A DNA stretch of 64,000 nt from Plicaturopsis crispa FD-325 SS-3 (lineage: Eukaryota > Basidiomycota > Agaricomycetes > Amylocorticiales > Amylocorticiaceae): positions 247,167 to 311,166 of the forward strand of contig KN832559.1 in NCBI GenBank assembly GCA_000827205.1. The letters run 5' to 3'. Positions 44,178-56,667 of the stretch are shown here, piece by piece. The number at the start of each line of letters is the position of its first letter. The stretch's first letter is position 1. The position numbers and the translations under genes are program-made. Below the pieces are notes generated by a model, which was given only the letters and a program-made list of their open reading frames with translations, ran no database searches and was not told where the DNA came from.

Positions 44178-45530
44178 TCATGGTATGCTGTATGCTAAGA
44201 AGGCTTCGCTCGTTTGTTCGTCGCCCACCCACCCGCTCACCAAACTTGCGGCTGCGGTCTTCACCATCCATCCAACCAAGATGATTATTGTGGTAAATAC
44301 CGGGTGGCAGTCCAGAATGACTGTTTATATATGAGTTTTCAGCATCTGACAGACGAAGAAAGAGTAGCACATACCTCGCAGCCCAAAGCCGGCAGCCATG
44401 CCACCTAGGACGTTGCGTACGATCCATTCCCTGTCGAGTTTGTCTTCGTCGAGTATCTCTAGTGCGCTCGATACGAAGACATTATCGAACGACGCGCGAT
44501 AGCTGGGCTCCGCGGCGACGGACGAGTTTGGGCGCCAGATTGACAGCAGGAAGAGGAGGAAAAGCTTTGTTAATGAGGAGTAGAATATCGTCAGAGGAAC
44601 CAACGATAGCCTAACAGTCATATTGAGTGAGATTCTATACCAGGGGATGAATGTCGCGAATACCTGAATTCGTCGCGGATCCCGGATTCCGAAGACGTCG
44701 CAGTCGCAGGCTTTCTCCTGAAGGCGCGCACCCGGTCTAGCAGGTTCAATACGACATAGCAAGCAAACATGACACCAATGTGGAACGCAACAGTTTCTGG
44801 TAACTTTGCTGAGCGCGACGTGATAAACGGTGGTGAAAGCAGGCAGTACCTACGAGGCAGCCAATCAAAATCCGCCCGAAGGCTTCCATAGTATCCCGAG
44901 TCCATGGGCTAACATCGTGTGGTTGGTTAGGATCTGTTTTCATTGAGTCTCTACGTCGCCCTTGTAGCAAAACCCGAAACGTACTCAAATGGGTCCACCT
45001 AATGACTGTTCGCAATCATCAGCGGTGGAGGGTCGCAAACATACTGCGAGGTACTCACAAGCATCTACGACAAGCAGTCCACTGCCTAGCCGTAATATAA
45101 GAAGCCAGCGAGCCTAGGCACAAATGGCGTAAAGCGTAAGCAGCTCGTAGATGGTCTAAAAGTCTGGCACGTACATTCTCTCTCGCTTTCTTTTTCATTT
45201 GACGCACTTTGTCGTCATCTTGAACAACGTCGGTCGCACTCGTGTTTCTAAACGCTCTTCGCGGTTCCGAGCCTCTGTTGTACAGAAGATGTCGGTACAC
45301 GTCGCGTTTTAGCAATATCAAGTCCAGCAACAACGTCAGCTCATCATGCTCGACGTAGGGATCGGCAAATTCGTGACATGATTTCTATTCGTACATACAC
45401 CGTCGTCAGCATCCTCGGACGTGTCTTAGAGAGTAGGACTTACACATTGTTCCAGCCTCAGATTGTCAGCAGATTCATAGACAGTGTAAAGGTATGGAAC
45501 AGGGTGCTCGCAGGACGTGCATATCGGCAT
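44178..45530 (-). CDS. ARV1: Sterol and lipid homeostasis protein Arv1
   Basis: Arv1 is a membrane protein of the endoplasmic reticulum that affects sterol transport and GPI-anchor synthesis. Exons 45530-45444, 45384-45175, 45113-45059, 45005-44985, 44933-44850, 44808-44664, 44610-44375 and 44320-44178 give 326 residues. The N-terminus is the Arv1 zinc domain: CTSCEHPVPYLYTVYES, LRLEQCKSCHEFADPYVEHD, then LLLDLILLKRDVYRHLLYN. Membrane helices follow (LLILRLGSGLLVVDAF, GVMFACYVVLNLL, PLTIFYSSLTKLFLLFLL), and the C-terminus has VILDCHPVFTTIIILVGWMV. The fourth exon has 21 bases. One donor could alternatively lie at 44731, dropping a basic loop; the version given fits the family better. Confidence 0.9.
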
Positions 45531-45849
45531 CTCCCTGGGCACATACGAGTACTAGTGAGACTGAGCACTGAGCGGCGAATATCACCCTAATCCCATTAGC
45601 CGCGGACTTGGAAAAACTCCAGAGATAGGTTGACCCAACGTGTCAGGACCATATTAGGCCGGACCGCTACCACGACTGCACTGCATAATCAGTGCAGACT
45701 AACGTCGCACTCAGAGATATATGATTCAACCTTGATACACAACTTCAAGAAGATCCTCAGCTTTTCCTTCCCGACGTGAAAGTGACGAAACTAGTCATCA
45801 GGCTCTCAGATCGGGTATAACTATGTACACTCGGACGTCCCTGTCAGAA
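45531..45849. other. Intergenic stretch
   Basis: Promoter of ARV1 and 3' region of the esterase gene. Nothing else seen. Confidence 0.55.
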
Positions 45850-48355
45850 CTATTGGGCCGTTTGATCTCCGACGCTTTCCCAAAAGCTAAACGAGAACGT
45901 GATCAGCTCAGCGCAAAGCAGTGTAGAATGGCAGGCACTTACGCGCAACGCTCCAACAGCGCTTGATCCGTCATGAAGGCATGTATATTGGGATCGCCAT
46001 TCGCAGTCGCATTGAACAGCATCTCGGTGGGGTTAGCGTCAGTCCATGCAGCCCAAGCTGGGGTAATGTCTTGAGAGTCGAATTTGGCATTCGGGTTGAG
46101 AGCGATCGCGAAGGAGTCGAAGGATTGAGAGAAAGATTTGATAAAGGACACGTTGTTGAATGGAGGAGAAGGGAGTCCCGTGCGGCTGTATTGGTAGCGG
46201 ATTAGCCCTTAAACTGGACCACGAGAGCGACGGTCTCACCTAGGGAAATAATATGAAACATCCACTCCATGCGTTCCGGGTGGAATAGCAAACTCTCCCT
46301 GCGCGCAGGATTAGTTTGCCCGCACCCGTATAGATATGTAGCTGGCACGAACCTTATGGGCGCGCCCATTGAAAGCCCGGAGGAGGAAATAGGTAGGACA
46401 GATGAAGATGGCTACAGATGATGTTAGTCCATAGGCCGAGCGCGTCGAAGTGGGCAGTTTGCCACTACGCACATTCTCCCATTATACCTATGACTTGGTC
46501 TAAAGTCGTGCCACCAGTTTGAGCGTACAGCGCTACCCCTTGCTCAATCTGAGCTTGCCCGAGGAACGGGAAAAGTTCGCTAATGTACAAAGTCGTGTTC
46601 CCAGTTTCGGGTTGTGACGCGTTGACGAAACTTTCTCCTTCAAATGCATTGGTAATCGAAAGTGCAAATTCCTGATGAACCAGTCGCGAAGTCAGGTGGA
46701 TCGAGATATGGGAGTTAAATGCATGTAGGACACTTACCCCGTTGACATCCCCTCTCGCTAAAGTCACCGTGGGCCGTTCCACAATGAACGAGCCGTCGAC
46801 GACAGGCACGAAGACAAAGGTCCCGAAAAAACCTGCTTCGTTTATGTTGACGTTGATTCCCTCCAGCGTGCCAACATCTACGCCGCGTAAACAGGATAAT
46901 GTGTCGTTGTTGCCAGAGCAGCTACAGTCGCAAAGGTCGGTTTGTCAGTCTGACTCTTGAAAAGAACACACTACAGGTGCTTACTTTGCTTGAGCAACGA
47001 CCTCGCTATAGAGTGCCTGCAGATCATCTGTACACGCAAGTAAAACATAGCTGGAGATAAGCATCTCTTACTTCAGGAACTTCATCGTCGAAATTGTACT
47101 GGGAAGGCAAGAACGAGGAGCTCGTAATACCGGCTCTGAATAACTGGGGCTCAGTACGACCCCCGTGTGCAACTATATGCTGCAAGACAGAGCCCGCTCC
47201 TACAAATAGGCGATTCAATGAGATAGTAACGACTGCGAACGGCAACACATACCAGCTGATTGGCCCCAGATGGTGACTTTCGAAGGGTCGCCGCCGAAAC
47301 TGCTTATCTGCAGAGCGGGTAAGCATCGTATGTATAAGGTCAATGTGTGCATCTAATGTCAAACGCACATGTTCTTGGACCCACTGCAGTGCAAAATTCT
47401 GGTCCACTGGTCCGCAGTCAGATTCCATGCAAACGCAGAAGTGGATGTAACACACGTAGGCCAGCATTCAAACCACCGTTCTTTTTCACTTCGGTGCCGG
47501 CCAGAAAACCTGCCGCAACCGTTTGATTGGAAATTCATCGGGAGTCGGGCATACATATGTACTCACCGAAAAGACCCAGTCGATATTCAATGGATACCAA
47601 GATCACACTGTTATCCGACTCTTGAAGGACTACAGTGCCATCATAGGCGTTAGCCGTGTCCGCCACGTAGCTTTCGACGGGAAAGTCAGACATCGCTGAC
47701 ACATTACTTAGGTTTCAGTATAGTGCAACACACCCTCCACCGTGAATCCACACAATCACAGGTAAGTTTACCTGTAGCGTAGATCCCGGGACATACACAC
47801 TATAAAAATCCACAGTTGAGATGCGTACTGTAGATGGAACTGATTGAACGGATGATGCTTACTCAAGGAATAAGCAATCCTCTGATGCCGATGGCGCAGC
47901 TTGTCGCTTTTTCATAAGCGGAGGGTCTGTAGGTGATACCCCCATGCCTGCTTCTATGCATCCTGCTTGAAACGCATTGGCCTGCTGGATACCGGGAGTA
48001 AACTCTGGACTTTGTGGAGCCCTCCATCGCTGAGAGCCTAGTAGGAAGCGATCATTCACAAAGTGACGCATGGGATGTGACCTGGGGGCAACGCACCCGT
48101 GGGAGGTGCAGCGTACCGAACACCTGTGCTGTGTTACAGCGGTCGTAGGATAAAGAGGGTCATAATTACCGCACCTAAGAAAGTTGTGATATTGGTGGTA
48201 GCGTTGACCGTGCCCTGATACTGAGCATATCCAAGGTCAACGATCGGCCCCGAGCCACTTGCACTGTCGACTCCTGCGTTTGATGTCAAAGTAGGGAGGG
48301 CAAAAACAATCACGCAGAGAAAAACACGCGCGACTCTCTGAAGGACGGTCGACAT
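45850..48355 (-). CDS. Type-B carboxylesterase/lipase, probably secreted
   Basis: Sixteen exons give 546 residues in one frame, 5' to 3': 48355-48175, 48123-48097, 48037-47863, 47799-47734, 47670-47567, 47509-47456, 47406-47369, 47307-47253, 47199-47072, 47016-46985, 46921-46738, 46671-46473, 46411-46353, 46298-46240, 46185-45943, 45886-45850. Residues 1-25 look like a signal peptide (RVFLCVIVFALPTLTSNA). Family marks are GVRYAAPPTG, EDCLFL, VIVWIHGGGYVADTA, DNSVILVSIEYRLGLFGFLA, LNAGLLDQNFALQWVQEH, the nucleophile elbow WGQSAG (Ser232) and GTHGVDVSYYFP (His444). Early models with a 27-base intron or a frameshift were replaced by better splice sites. It should hydrolyse carboxylic esters; the substrate is unknown. 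Confidence 0.88.
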
Positions 48356-49341
48356 TGATGCGTCGCCGGTCCAAAATTCGCGAGAGGAATGAGTGGAGCA
48401 CTGGAACGTTGAAGGCCACTGCAGGGCATTTATACGACTACGCCATGCTTCACACAGCTGACTCGCAGGCCCAGAGAATACGCACGCTATAAATTGTGGG
48501 GTTAGAGAATATTTTTATCGAGGAGAGTGATCAGGTGAGCGGCTGCATGAAGTCAGACACCGTCGAACGTACTTGTGCACTGGCATGAACAATTGAGGAG
48601 GACAAGAATCCCGTGGCAACTTTTCATAGCCCCGTATAGGAGATTCCGCAGGCTACAAATGTCGGCGTTGATTGACAATGATCACGCGTCAGCGCTTCAT
48701 GAGGCTGCAGTGCAAGGGGTCGACACTGTTGATGAGAGAAGTGTGAGTCGGGTGTTAGGACTAGTCTAACGCACCTCGAATGAGCGAGATATTGGTATGA
48801 AGTTGTTGGCCAAACAACGCGTGATTTGATGGTATCTTGGTATTAACTTAGTTTGAGCGTTTGAAGTTGTCAATCCAAGTCACGCTTCATATGCGCACTG
48901 GCAGCCTGAGATCCAGTGCAGTGCGTCAATACATCGAGTTTCGTGCTAGAAACGGCGCCAGACGTACCTATATGCTTGGTGACTCAGGTGTTAGAAATAC
49001 AAGGTGAGTCCACGCAAATATACGAGTTCCGAGCTGCAGTCAAATACAAGTACTGCCAATATCACATTATTACAGGTTCTGGAAGCGTAAACAGTCCAAC
49101 TATGATCCGTTGAGGTTGGCTCATAGTGCTCATGCACTAAGCGGCATCGCGTGCTGAAAAAAGGTGATCATCAATAGGAGGAAAGCAATTTTGCTGTGTT
49201 GCTGACTTTATGCCGGTATCCTTCTACGGAGTTGTATGCACGACGTTCAAAATCATTCCCAGAGGGATCCTCGGGATATACGTCCAATACGAACTCGGGC
49301 CTGTTCGGGGACTATCGTGATATGTGAGTCGTAGGTAGTAT
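48356..49341. other. Intergenic stretch
   Basis: 986 bases holding the esterase promoter and the 3' region of the next gene. Small frames only. Confidence 0.5.
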
Positions 49342-51234
49342 CTATATGGGGGTCTCGAAGGATACCTTGACTTGGTTCTGGTATGCGGCGTGGGGTGACA
49401 CAGGTCCTATTCCTGACCGCATCGCGTACGAGCTGCTATTCTGTGATCGCTGGGAGTGTAGACTACGTTTATGCTTGTCTCGTGCATTAAGGCTAGTGAG
49501 AAAAAATGCGAGGTGTGAGCGATTGAACACATCGCTTGAATAGAGAATACTCACGATGACAGAAACGAGATGGTGTATACTAGGGCATGATCCAATGTCA
49601 GTCGTTTTCAGTCAACTTCGCAAGCACGCACGACAAGACTCACATTTCCCGACACAAAAATCGAAGATAGTCCAGTAGAATGTGTTCGGATACGCTTTGA
49701 ACTATATATCTCTTTCAGCGGGGTACCATCGACTTTCGGATAGTGAAGGAGGCGGTACCATAATTAGATCTAACAGCTGGAATACACTGATAGGAATGAG
49801 CCAGTGATAACAACATTGTTAACGATGAAATATACCTGGTAAGCATGCCAGTGCTTACACTATACAGCATGATTTTATTCATGATAGAATCGGTTCTGAG
49901 ATGAGCAGGTGGTCAGATCCTAGGCCCGAGCGTTACAGTCGTGAGACTTACATCCTGTGCCCCGTGCGATTTGTCCAAAGATAGTAGCAAAGACTCCCCG
50001 CGATGAGTAAATCCGTGCTACAGCTGAGGACCACTCCCGCAATTATGACGGGCTTGTTAAAGGTCTAGCGTCAGGGAGGCTAAGTGCCATGCATATGAGT
50101 ACTCACCGACAGGTTTTGCTGGTCTGCGAAGGCCGGCCGCTGCATACTGGCGAGTATGGCACCGTCAACGAAGGTATTAGCAGTTCAGGAAGAGAGCTCA
50201 CGCCTTGACGCCATAGACTGTGCAAAAGTTTAGTTAGTAATCAACTGAGTGGGAGCTATATGCTCTTACTAAGTTGCATAGCTAAAAATGAGTCTCAAGA
50301 GTGAGCCCTAATCCAATTACCAGCGGATGCGACATACCAAAGTGTCCGCTTACAGTACTAATCTGTGGGAATAATGAGAGCCAACTTTAAGGAAGGGTAG
50401 CGAGCGCGTACAATGAGCGAGCATAACGCCCAATTTCTTCTTTTACCCACTGGCTGTATATGAGCAATCTCCAAGCATTCGCTTCAAGTTGGAACACTCA
50501 CATATCCACAAGCGATACACGAAGAACCTATGTAGGTGCATTAGTCGAGCTGCTGGTATCAGGAGCATGTTGCACTCACAACTCGACCCCGACAGCGTTG
50601 ATCCCCTACACATAAATGATGATCAATAGAGAATTTGCGGAAGAAGAGACAAGGAGCGTACCTGGACCACATCCGTAAGCTAGACGGGACCAAAGATCGT
50701 ATTCAGTTACCCTGGTCGTAAACGAATTTACTCACCAAAAACGACCTATATGATTCAGTTGTAACACAAGTGTATGTATACGCACGTGGAGCGACTCACC
50801 AGACACCCGTACTTAGTGCAGAGGGATTGCCGTAGTTGACGATCAAGTAATGATAGAACGAATTTATCAGCAACGCTTGGTGCAATGAATCCAGCCCCCT
50901 GTACGGTCATGTTTCTGAGTAGGGGAGTTCAACTGCTTTATTGAACATTGGCACTGCACCATAACGCTACCGCCTGTAAATTGCTGTTAGGACAAGGAGG
51001 AGAAAGCATCATGGAAGCGAACACACGAACAATCCATAGGAATAATTTCGGATCGCCCACGTTCAGCTCAAAATACGAGTACAGTTGCACGCAGCTCCCT
51101 CCGTACATCCTACCAAGCCTCGACGTTAGGCTAGTCGACATGTTGACGAGATAGCTGAGAACTTACATAGCCGACACTATGACCGCGACAAACCCGACTC
51201 CCCAAGTCGTACCCAAGCCATCCGCGGCGGCCAT
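49342..51234 (-). CDS. DUF6534-type multi-pass membrane protein split into 19 exons
   Basis: Nineteen exons give exactly 900 coding bases and 299 residues, 5' to 3': 51234-51167, 51109-51025, 50973-50960, 50898-50800, 50745-50736, 50679-50662, 50605-50580, 50527-50502, 50449-50412, 50362-50338, 50281-50270, 50217-50202, 50146-50107, 50052-49952, 49895-49836, 49786-49759, 49701-49644, 49579-49555, 49492-49342. Seven exons are under 26 bases (10, 12, 14, 16, 18, 25, 25). All phases agree. The product has the order of the fungal DUF6534 family: YGGSCVQLYSYF, LDSLHQALLINSFYHYLI, VELFFVYRLWI, VVLSCSTDLLIAGSLCYYLW, TDSIMNKIMLYSVSTGMLT, FYWTIFDFCVGKLYTISFLS, then a polar tail. Around seven helices are expected. 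Function unknown; paralogues are numerous in agaricomycetes. Confidence 0.82.
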
Positions 51235-52623
51235 TATCAGCAGTAGAGGAGGTGCTGTTCGACGTCGACGAGAAATCCCGCCCTCTGTTGACAGCTATGC
51301 TGCACCCATATATGATCATCGTCCATGATGGCGCCGTTATGTCGTGTGTGCTCCTGCAAGCTCCAAGGCTTATCCCGGGCCCTGATCATCAAAAGAGAGC
51401 CAAGTCTGCACATGAATTCGATGCTGCAAAACCCCATGCGATCCGCTACAAAGTCCGAACCAACATTCGTGGTGAAACACGCTGCTCCTCCGATACTCAG
51501 ACTCAGTATCCGCGCGCGCCGAGCAAGCTTCACATGCGCAGGGCGCATGCAACAAGTACTCGCAACGTAGCCTGAATAGAAGATAGAGCAGCCATCGAGT
51601 CCAAGTACTTACCAGTGTGCACGGCAACATCTGACAGCGAGTGTCAGAAAAGACAGTCTCGGTCCGCATGTGGGTCCGAGCACAGATGCGCTCCGAGTCG
51701 ATGTCTTTTGCGGGGGTGCCCCTGGGTGCCCGCCTGCGGCAAGGTCGGACACGATTGAGAATGGTGGGTGTCAACTGTTCCTCGCTGCGCCCGGAAATCA
51801 CACCGAATCGAGTAAATATCACTGATTCATGTCCTTGTCCAGGCGTATCAAACACGGGAGATGTAAATATAAGTAAACGTAGACAGACCTGCATCCAGCC
51901 GACGACGTCGTGATCCAAGGGCGAACAGAATCAAAACCGCAAGAGTACTAGTGCATAGATAAGTACTACTTAATACCAAGGGGTAGTCAACTAAGGCAGC
52001 TGGTTCGGTAGGCCTCTCGGCGCTCTCGCAGTTTGGTCGGGATCTTGGTGATTTGATAGCTGTCTTGAACTCTTGCCTGCCACGCGAAGCAGCGCATGGC
52101 TAGCAAGTACTGCACATTTCACGGCGCTGTTCGTCGATCGCCTGTGCCGTAGGTCCTCACAGGCCTGGGACGCGCGTTCCAGAAGTTGCAGATATAACCG
52201 ACCGAGCTGGCTCCCGAGTAACCCGATTGTATCGTTCACGGCCGTGAGAGTCGCACATGGACACCTCAAGAAGAAGACAATCCGCTAGACGGTGACCAAC
52301 ATATTCAAGCGTAGCAGAGCGGTCGGGCATCGCGCGAAAACGGAGGTGTGGCTGGTTAGTCATTGGATTAGATGACGAACGTGCTCACGGACGAAAGACG
52401 ACGGCGTCTTCCTAGCCGTTGAGAATTCGTTCGACCATTTCTGGTGAGGGCAATGCAGCGGTTGTGCTCTTATATTGTCATTGCGATCATCGATGCCAAT
52501 ACGACCATCTAATGCAGCAAATCCACGATGTCGGTCATGGTTCCATACTGTCCTGTGTCTGAGATGAGTGGGTTCCGCGAAAGCTCCGAGACGTTTATCA
52601 CTCACCAAGCTGCACACGTTGCG
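51235..52623. other. Unassigned stretch
   Basis: 1.39 kb between the membrane protein start and the RING gene end. Minus-strand frames at 51370-51918 and 51991-52269 are moderately long; the latter contains LGRLYLQLLERASQACEDLR and could be part of a gene, but I cannot build a model or name a family. It may be a decayed gene. Confidence 0.4.
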
Positions 52624-54259
52624 TTACACATACACCCCAACTGCCCCTTGGGTTTCATCCATAACCCATTTCCCATTAATGTGCACGCTGAGATGCTGAT
52701 GATGACACCCAGTGACGGGACACATCCATTCATACCGAGCATCCGCAGCCGGCGCGTGTGCTCTTCCTTTCCCTTTCTTCAAGATTCTCTTCGGAAGAGG
52801 CCGCACGCGTCTGGGCGACGACCCAGGGGACTGAGCAGGCTGTGTCACCGATGCACCTGCTTGCGAAGCAGACGAAGTCGAAGGCTGAGGACGAGGGCGT
52901 AGACGGGAGCGCATGGAATTCTCAGGGACATCTTGCGCGGAATTTGGAACGTCAATCGCCTTCCCTTTGCCTTTCGCATCTGACTTTTCCTCCGCCACTG
53001 ATGTCCACACTGGACTACTGTCTGTGATAGAGCTCCCGCTGGGCCCATCGGTAACGAGGGTGCCTGTCGCGTCTGGTTTCTGGAGGGGCTGCATGAGCTC
53101 TGCGGCGCATTTGCCGTCTATGAGATGACCACATCGGAGGCCCCATAGTCGGCGTTTGGCTCTCTCTTCGTCATCGGCAGTATTGTTCAAAACAAGGGGA
53201 TCGAGACAACGGGCGCACACAAGAATAGGGTTTGCTGCGTCGCTATCGCTTGTGGTCGCGCTGGAGCCCGCACTTGGCCCGGCGGCTTCATGAGGTGGCG
53301 GAGTAGGGGAGTTCGACCCAAAGTCAAATGTGAAGCCGGCACTGGGTTTTCCGGGATGGGTGAACTGTGGCTTGTATGCAGGCGCCTTTCGCTGGTGTGG
53401 GCCTGCATCATAGACACGGGGTTCGTAGAGAAGGAAATCGCCGTCGCTATCATCGTCCCAATCATATACAGCTACTCCCGGTCGTCGTCGCTCGAAAGGG
53501 GGGATGCCGAAAGTTTCCGCGTAAAAGTGACGACGCAGCGTGTCAACAACGTAGTCTGAGGCTCGATGAATAAGGGTGCGAGATCGGCGCTCCTCCAGTC
53601 GCTGTTGTACGCTGTCGTTGTGTAAGGACAGCAAGGCTCCACCGAATCCCATTGAGGGCTGATGGTGAGAGGGCCTAGCTGCTTGGATATGTGGGTCTGG
53701 ACGGGCATCACGAGAATTCCTCTGGCGTTCAACTGTTCGTATCTGTGCTTCGAAAGGAAAAGGGTGTGCATTAGGACGCACCACTCCGGACACCATAACA
53801 GGATCGGGAGGCGGGCGGCGGCGCATAGGATAGCCTTGAGCCGAGAAACGTCTAGGAACAGGCGGGACGGGAGGTATTGCGTTGTCAGGAAGAGGGGGCG
53901 AAGGGGAAAATAGGTCGCGATGATCTTCAATCCGTTGGCTTTAGTATAGGGGTGGCGGGGTATAGTCGAGGTATGCGGGAATACGCACTGTGTCCTTCCA
54001 CTCGCCTGCGTATGCGTCTGGGCCGCGCAAAATGGTTCCCGCTGCTCCCTGCTACCGCTTCCTCATCGCTATCCAAGACGATTATGGGTTCGATGTTCAC
54101 GTCCGATTCTGCATCAGCCTGTGTTCTCCGCTGAGTCGGCCGGACTGTACGAATTATGCGAATTTCATCGTCGTCGGCGAGATTATCAACATCGATAATT
54201 TCAGGTGCTGCCGCAACAGCCGCCATCGTATTCGAGCCTTGTGCCAGTGGCTCGTCCAT
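52624..54259 (-). CDS. RING-like protein with SUMO-interaction-like motifs (candidate ubiquitin ligase)
   Basis: Exons 54259-53989 and 53924-52624 give 523 residues. Near the N-terminus lie IIDVDNL (residues 21-27) and PIIVLDSDEE (about 58-67): hydrophobic cores followed by acidic residues, as in SUMO-interaction motifs. From about residue 328 a RING-like set begins: CARCLDPL, LWGLRCGHLIDGKCAAEL, and, after some 110 low-complexity residues, YEWMCPVTGCHHQHLSV. So the zinc-binding pairs are split by a long insert. SIMs with a C-terminal RING are the plan of SUMO-targeted ubiquitin ligases (Slx8, RNF4), which tag sumoylated nuclear proteins. That role is inferred. The acceptor at 53925 was chosen because the nearer one changes the frame. 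Confidence 0.68.
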
Positions 54260-55402
54260 GTTGTCCAAGGTCAAAATGCGGGACGTCGTGAGATCGATGT
54301 AGAAGTTAAGAACAAAGAGCTCCCCTCAGGCGTTCGTCGTCGACGATCGAAGCCGTCACCGACGCACGGACCTTTCTTACCAAACTCGGTCAAACTCCGC
54401 CCGACTATAAAACTTTTTTTCGCGCGTTTCCGCTTCTACATGGCTCTTGACTTTGTATTTCTTCCTTCTCCTTGTCTTGCGTTATGTTTTCGTGAGTCTC
54501 TTCTCCTTCTCATCTCGGTCTTGCAAACCACCTTCGTCCAAAGGATGACTTTATTCTCTTCCCCGTCCTATACGACCATGCCGAGGAATAGAGCACGTCT
54601 GTTCGCAACAGACTCGCCCTCTACGGAGGGCACAGTGTACTTGCCAGTGCCATTTTGTCTGATGCTATTCTACTTCGATCCGTTTCCAATCGATCGACAT
54701 TGTCTAACTCACCTTGTCTTTCAGGTCTGCCGAGCATGTACCTTCTCTGGCATTGGGCTGTATTTTTCTAGGGTGAGTGTCTTTCCTTCCCCATCGCACA
54801 CCCGCCCGCGGCACGTTCACTTGATGAGAACCTACCGTAAATTCGCAGTTTCCACTCTAGCGCCCTTCTTTGCGGAAGTACTCCCCCAATGCCGAACGTC
54901 TATATTCCCCCTCATCGTTGTGAACCCATTGCAACGTGTAGCGTGGGCCGCTCCCGTTCGCGGGTAGTGCGCTGGGCGAAAGGCGGGGGTAAGACGTGAT
55001 GCGAGTTGAAACGACCTTCCTTTGGATGTCTGACTTTTCTGTGTCCCCGCGCGGGTGGCGGCGTCTATGTCTTCATGACCTGATGTACTGACGTCCTTGT
55101 TTCCTTAGGTCTTCACGCTTCATCATGTCGTATCTGCGTTTTGTTCAGCGTTTCGGCTTGTATTACAGCTGTATAACAAATACAATTTTTTGCACTCCCA
55201 CACCTCCACCGATGTTAGCCGGAAACGAACTTAAAATTACAGTATGAGCTAGAAACAGTGCTACTAGCTGCTAGGACTTGGCTAGTTGCGAGTGTTGCGA
55301 GTGTTTTATTGGGAGAAAGTGCATAATGCGGCGCGCGCGTCCTTGCAAGATCAATCGTAATCCTTCCTTCAGAACACAACTACTTAATTCTAGGCTCAAC
55401 AG
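54260..55402. other. Intergenic stretch between divergent genes
   Basis: 1.14 kb. A plus-strand frame covers its first half, but it begins antisense to the RING gene and has no motif, so I leave it out. Otherwise promoter sequence for both neighbours. Confidence 0.5.
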
Positions 55403-56667
55403 ATGTCCACTCCTACCCCGTCTACCAAGGCGCTCAACGCAATACTCCCATTGATCGCGTCAGGGCAACGATACGAGGCGCACCAGAAAGCACGAACTTT
55501 CGCCGCACGCTATGCAAAATCCCACCAATATGACACCGCGATCGACGTGCTCTTTCAATCCGCGCGGGAGCTCTTGAAGGCAGGCGAGCAGGGCAGTGGA
55601 ACCGACCTGGCTGGGTTCTTGATCGACGTGTACGAGACGAAGGGCGAGTTGGTGAGCGCGGAATCGATAGGTGGGCGGCTCGCAAAGGCATCCCTGCCGA
55701 GTAATATACGACTATTGCTGACGCTCGAACGGTTGAAGGCAGGTTGAGGCAGCTTATTGTACTCACGGGCCCGTCGGGTTCTTGGCGGAAAACTACGATC
55801 GACAAATCCATCCAGTGCGCAATGCCCAAGCTTCATGTTATATACCGCTGATTAGATACCTACAGATGGTCAGCGAAACACGGACCATGTCCCGCTGGTG
55901 ATCAAGATCTCCATCTCTATGTCGGCGAGCTTCTATACAAAGGTAAGCCTCGTGTCTTCTCAGCCCTCTACACGATGTTTATTAGACCCTAGATGGTGCA
56001 TTCGACCTCGCCGAGCCCCATTTCTTGGCGTCGGGGAAGCGGGACAGCGCTCGCCTCCTTGCACAAATGTTCGCAGAATGGCACGCGGCGTCCGGCGGTT
56101 CACCGGGTGCATTCGCACTTCGCGGCACGCTACCGTACCTGCAGAACGGGAATATTCTCGCCGCACGCACTTTCATAAAACACTTCGTGGCGCAGCTCCC
56201 GCGTCTTCGCCCCGCTACGCAGCCGGACCCCATTCCTGTTGGCACAAGCGCGGGTGCCAGTGAGATTGTGCTTACCACGGAGCCAGTGGTGAATTTCGCA
56301 CAACTTGCTGTCTTGACATGCCAGCGTGCGCAAGGTGATCGGAACAAGACGATGCGTGAGGCTTGGGTGCGGTTATGCGGGACGTATCAAAGCAAAGGTG
56401 GACTGCTAGCCGAACGTGAGGTTCGCGTGGTGGGTCGAAGTTCAATTAATTTCAGTACGGAATGAAACGCTAACATCTTGGGAACAGGTATTGCAGGAGT
56501 TGGGGCAATTATACTTCGCTATCCCGCCTCCTAAAGCTCAGAACGCCAATCCGTTCGGGGATATGTTGTCTTCAATACTTGGTGGTGCGCCTGGCGGGGC
56601 AGCACCAGCTCCGCGGAGACTGCAGCTGCCATCCGGTGCCGCTGCCGGTGCACCAGGGCTGGACTGA
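55403..56667 (+). CDS. GET4: Golgi-to-ER traffic protein 4 homologue
   Basis: Get4, with Get5, hands tail-anchored membrane proteins from Sgt2 to the Get3 ATPase for insertion into the endoplasmic reticulum. Exons 55403-55670, 55739-55814, 55866-55942, 55993-56420 and 56488-56667 give 342 residues. Family marks are YEAHQKARTFAARY, YDTAIDVLFQSARELLKAG, GTDLAGFLIDVYE, LIVLTGPSGSWRKTTIDKSI, DLHLYVGELLYK and AEPHFLASGKRDSARLLAQM. These form the helical-repeat Get4 fold. The C-terminus is a Pro/Ala/Gly-rich tail of about 40 residues. The fourth donor was set at GAG|GTTCGC to keep the VLQELGQLYF frame. Confidence 0.93.

Noticed and set aside
47017-47071. A frameshift in the carboxylesterase, which would have made it a pseudogene.
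   Set aside because: Using the acceptor after GATCTGCAG instead of the one 12 bases earlier restores the frame with a normal 55-base intron.
47671-47733. A 27-base intron in the carboxylesterase.
   Set aside because: Too short for splicing. The acceptor at 47671 gives a 63-base intron and the expected HGGGYVA.
53990-54967. Plus-strand open frame of 325 residues.
   Set aside because: Its first part is antisense to the RING gene and the rest has no motif or codon pattern of a gene.
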